This document shows positions 8,301 to 9,805 of a stretch of DNA of 9,805 nt, piece after piece; positions within the stretch are counted from its first letter, which is position 1; each line of letters begins with the position of its first letter. The notes below the pieces were generated by a model, which made no database searches, had not been told where the DNA came from, and saw nothing but the letters and a program-made list of their open reading frames with translations. Both the position numbers and the translations under genes were made by a program. The DNA is from Balneolales bacterium (lineage in GTDB: Bacteria > Bacteroidota > Rhodothermia > Balneolales > Natronogracilivirgulaceae), in the NCBI GenBank assembly GCA_007133875.1, contig SLLW01000203.1, positions 1-9,805 on the forward strand, read 5' to 3'.

Positions 8301-9503
8301 ATGATCATTTCCGGTTTTTCAATGCGTATATCATTGTTTGGTATTCTGATACTACTGATACCTGCCGGACCCGCGGCTTCATCGGGTCAACTTTCCGGCA
8401 CAGGTTTAAAGGCACATAAGTCTGAAACCCGTTCAGCCGATCTGACCGGGTCACTTCACAATGTTATGTCGCGGCCGGAGTTTGTTATGCAACCCGATCC
8501 CGGACTCCCTGTCGGTTCACAGGGAAATCATTTCCATACCTCTCAATTAACGACGGCCTCACCCAAACGGGCTTCTGGATTACATGCCGCTACGCCAATG
8601 GTTGCGTATTCAGAATCACCCAGGGTTGAGACAGAGCCCGCCGTACTCACAACGGCAGATATGCGACCGTCCCCGGTACTCCCCGGTCCCCGCTATGTGC
8701 AAACAGGCAACAGTGATGGAAACGGCTGGAATTCCGGCTTTATGGCGTCCATCAGTGAATCACCAGGGTACGCCTTCCTGGCATCAGCCGTTGTCCCTGG
8801 CCTGGGTCAGGCGGCCAATCGCCAATGGTGGAAAACGGCCTTTTTTGTAGCAGTGGAAGCAACGGCACTTGGCATATATATACATCGGCACGACCGCGGA
8901 CGCGACGGTGAACGCTATTATGAGGAGTTCGGCGACGAGAACTGGAGTGTGGTGCAATACGCCCAGTATATCATCGATAACCATCGCCACGAACACGGTA
9001 AGGAGTTCGTGGATATACTCAAAGACGGAGTCGAATTTGACCCGGATGCAGGACCGTTTGGTGGCATTGAGCCGGCCTTTGATACCGGTACCGACTGGGA
9101 AATCATCGACCGGCAAGCACTCAACGAAGCCGAGCGAAACAGCATTTACGGTACCGGGAGTCACTTCTCACATACAGTCGAACCCTATGGCTCGCAGCAA
9201 TATTACGAATTGATGAGCAAATACTACCAGTTTGCTCCCGGCTGGAATGACTGGAACAGCAATCTGCACAGCATCGACGACCGCATTGCTTCAGACAATT
9301 TTCTCTATCACGCACAGATTGGCTTCGATTTCAACGACGACCTCAACCTTGCCCGCAATATGCTCACTGTAATCCTGGCCAACCATTTTGTATCGGCATT
9401 TGACGCATATTTCACCCAGCAGCTGCGCCGGGCAAGAGTGACACCCACCGCTTCCATGGAATACGGGGTCAGTCCAACAATTGGATTTCATTATCGTTTT
9501 TAA
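8301..9503 (+). CDS. DUF5683-like envelope protein, function unknown
   Basis: About 400 residues from ATG 8301. ATG 8322 (MRISLFGILILLI) gives a more compact signal peptide and is equally plausible; an in-frame TTG at 8235 would overlap the upstream gene and is less likely. No Shine-Dalgarno is visible at any of them. After the signal peptide (likely cleavage near AASS) comes a ~125-residue low-complexity Ser/Thr/Pro-rich stretch that looks disordered. The recognisable domain begins at SPGYAFLASAVVPGLGQ (154-170), then WWKTAFFVAVEATALGIYIH (176-195), both membrane-like, and resumes near NHFVSAFDAYF (361-371), ending HYRF. The PGLGQ motif plus the N-H-x-V-S-A-x-D-A segment resemble DUF5683. 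Between them lies a long acidic, Tyr/His-rich polar region (about 196-350). It starts 49 bases after the barrel-fusion gene and probably belongs to the same operon. I cannot assign a biochemical role; family assignment is moderate. Confidence 0.7.
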   Translation: MIISGFSMRISLFGILILLIPAGPAASSGQLSGTGLKAHKSETRSADLTGSLHNVMSRPEFVMQPDPGLPVGSQGNHFHTSQLTTASPKRASGLHAATPMVAYSESPRVETEPAVLTTADMRPSPVLPGPRYVQTGNSDGNGWNSGFMASISESPGYAFLASAVVPGLGQAANRQWWKTAFFVAVEATALGIYIHRHDRGRDGERYYEEFGDENWSVVQYAQYIIDNHRHEHGKEFVDILKDGVEFDPDAGPFGGIEPAFDTGTDWEIIDRQALNEAERNSIYGTGSHFSHTVEPYGSQQYYELMSKYYQFAPGWNDWNSNLHSIDDRIASDNFLYHAQIGFDFNDDLNLARNMLTVILANHFVSAFDAYFTQQLRRARVTPTASMEYGVSPTIGFHYRF

Positions 9504-9518
9504 TAAAAAAGCGAGTAC

Positions 9519-9581
9519 TTTTAATCATATGAAATGAACATGACCGGGCCGGCGCCGGGACACACAGGCGAATGATTAAAA
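9519..9581. repeat. Inverted repeat A/A', 10 bp perfect
   Basis: TTTTAATCAT at 9519-9528 is exactly complementary to ATGATTAAAA at 9572-9581, 43 bases apart. The 5' arm of repeat B lies inside this interval, and arm A' is directly followed by arm B', so the two repeats are interleaved rather than nested. The arms are AT-rich, so the pairing is weaker than that of B/B'. Confidence 0.65.
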
Positions 9582-9590
9582 CCGGTCATG
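9539..9590. repeat. Inverted repeat B/B', 9 bp perfect
   Basis: CATGACCGG at 9539-9547 is exactly complementary to CCGGTCATG at 9582-9590, 34 bases apart. The interval contains the palindrome CCGGCGCCGG (9549-9558), which offers alternative CCGG partners for the 3' arm, and the A' arm of the other repeat. In RNA, A/A' and B/B' would form either mutually exclusive hairpins or, if both pair, a pseudoknot topology. Confidence 0.65.
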
Positions 9591-9628
9591 GAGTTGCATG
9601 TGTCTGCTTGATCTAAAATTTTAAACAC

Positions 9629-9805
9629 ATGAAAAACGTACTGACATATCTGTTCCATTTTTTTACGGACCGTAAACTCTATTATCTGCTGGCGGGTTTG
9701 ATATTTTTCGGAGGGATTACGTTAATTGCCATGGATCGGTACATCATGCCGGCATATACCGGATACGGCGAGGGCATCACCGTTCCCAACATTAACCGTA
9801 TGCCG
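9629..9805 (+). CDS. Membrane-anchored PASTA-domain protein, N-terminal part (truncated by window end)
   Basis: Fifty-nine codons are visible from ATG 9629 to the window end without a stop. The product starts MKNVLTYLFHFFTDRKLYY, then has one hydrophobic segment (LLAGLIFFGGITLIAM, about 20-35), then a short extracytoplasmic linker and GEGITVPNINRMP. That last stretch fits the opening of a PASTA domain (G-x-x-I/V-T-V-P-N/D-h-x-x-M). Short single-pass proteins with a basic N-terminus, one TM helix and tandem PASTA repeats, but no kinase domain, are common in Bacteroidota and relatives. PASTA domains are associated with binding peptidoglycan or muropeptides, so a cell-wall role is a reasonable inference. 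The gap upstream and the change of theme suggest a separate transcription unit. The assignment rests on the layout and a single partial domain. Confidence 0.7.
   Translation, partial: MKNVLTYLFHFFTDRKLYYLLAGLIFFGGITLIAMDRYIMPAYTGYGEGITVPNINRMP

Larger units (their letters stand above)
9504..9628. other. Intergenic region with interleaved inverted repeats
   Basis: This 125-base gap is the longest in the window. It begins AT-rich (TAATAAAAAAG), contains the two interleaved inverted repeats annotated separately and a GC-rich palindrome at 9549-9558, and ends in an AT-rich stretch (TCTAAAATTTTAAACAC) just before the PASTA gene. The AT-rich end could hold a promoter: TAAAAT at 9614-9619 is preceded by TTGCAT at 9594-9599, but the 14-base spacing is short for sigma-70 and I do not see a clean Bacteroidota-type TAnnTTTG box. 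No Shine-Dalgarno is apparent before ATG 9629. No T-run follows the repeats on the + strand, so they do not look like an ordinary terminator. Confidence 0.5.

Noticed and set aside
9594..9619. TTGCAT ... TAAAAT as a sigma-70 promoter for the PASTA gene
   Set aside because: The 14-base spacing is too short and the -7 element does not match the Bacteroidota TAnnTTTG form; mentioned in the intergenic entry only.

Overview
The window reads as a piece of a Bacteroidota/Rhodothermota/Balneolota-type chromosome (FCB group; my best guess is the Balneolota-Rhodothermota side). The evidence is a PorV-type type IX secretion (T9SS) protein, a cargo protein with a T9SS type A sorting domain, outer-membrane barrels ending in Phe, moderate GC, and almost no recognisable Shine-Dalgarno sequences. 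The phylum assignment is inference; no rRNA or marker gene is present.

Every gene I can support is on the + strand and tightly packed. Positions 1-150 are the tail of a protein ending in a FlgD-like Ig fold, probably the T9SS sortase PorU. Positions 196-1302 encode PorV. Positions 1338-4628 encode a secreted M6-metallopeptidase-like protein with FG-GAP-like repeats and a T9SS sorting tail; its zinc motif is destroyed. It overlaps by one base (TGATG) the gene at 4628-8251, a 1207-residue fusion of a gluzincin-type HExxH protease, a six-bladed TolB-like propeller and an outer-membrane beta-barrel. Positions 8301-9503 encode a DUF5683-like envelope protein. After a 125-base gap with unusual interleaved inverted repeats, a membrane-anchored PASTA-domain protein starts at 9629 and runs off the window.

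Taken together this looks like a T9SS output locus: attachment machinery (PorU/PorV), a likely cargo protein that appears to be a pseudoprotease, and an outer-membrane protein with an intact protease motif, the last two translationally coupled. A joint function for these two is inference.

The most notable non-coding signals are a perfect 16-bp hairpin inside the signal-peptide codons of the M6-like gene (1355-1397), placed like a porV terminator or attenuator, and two perfect inverted repeats in A-B-A'-B' order (9519-9590) just upstream of the PASTA gene.
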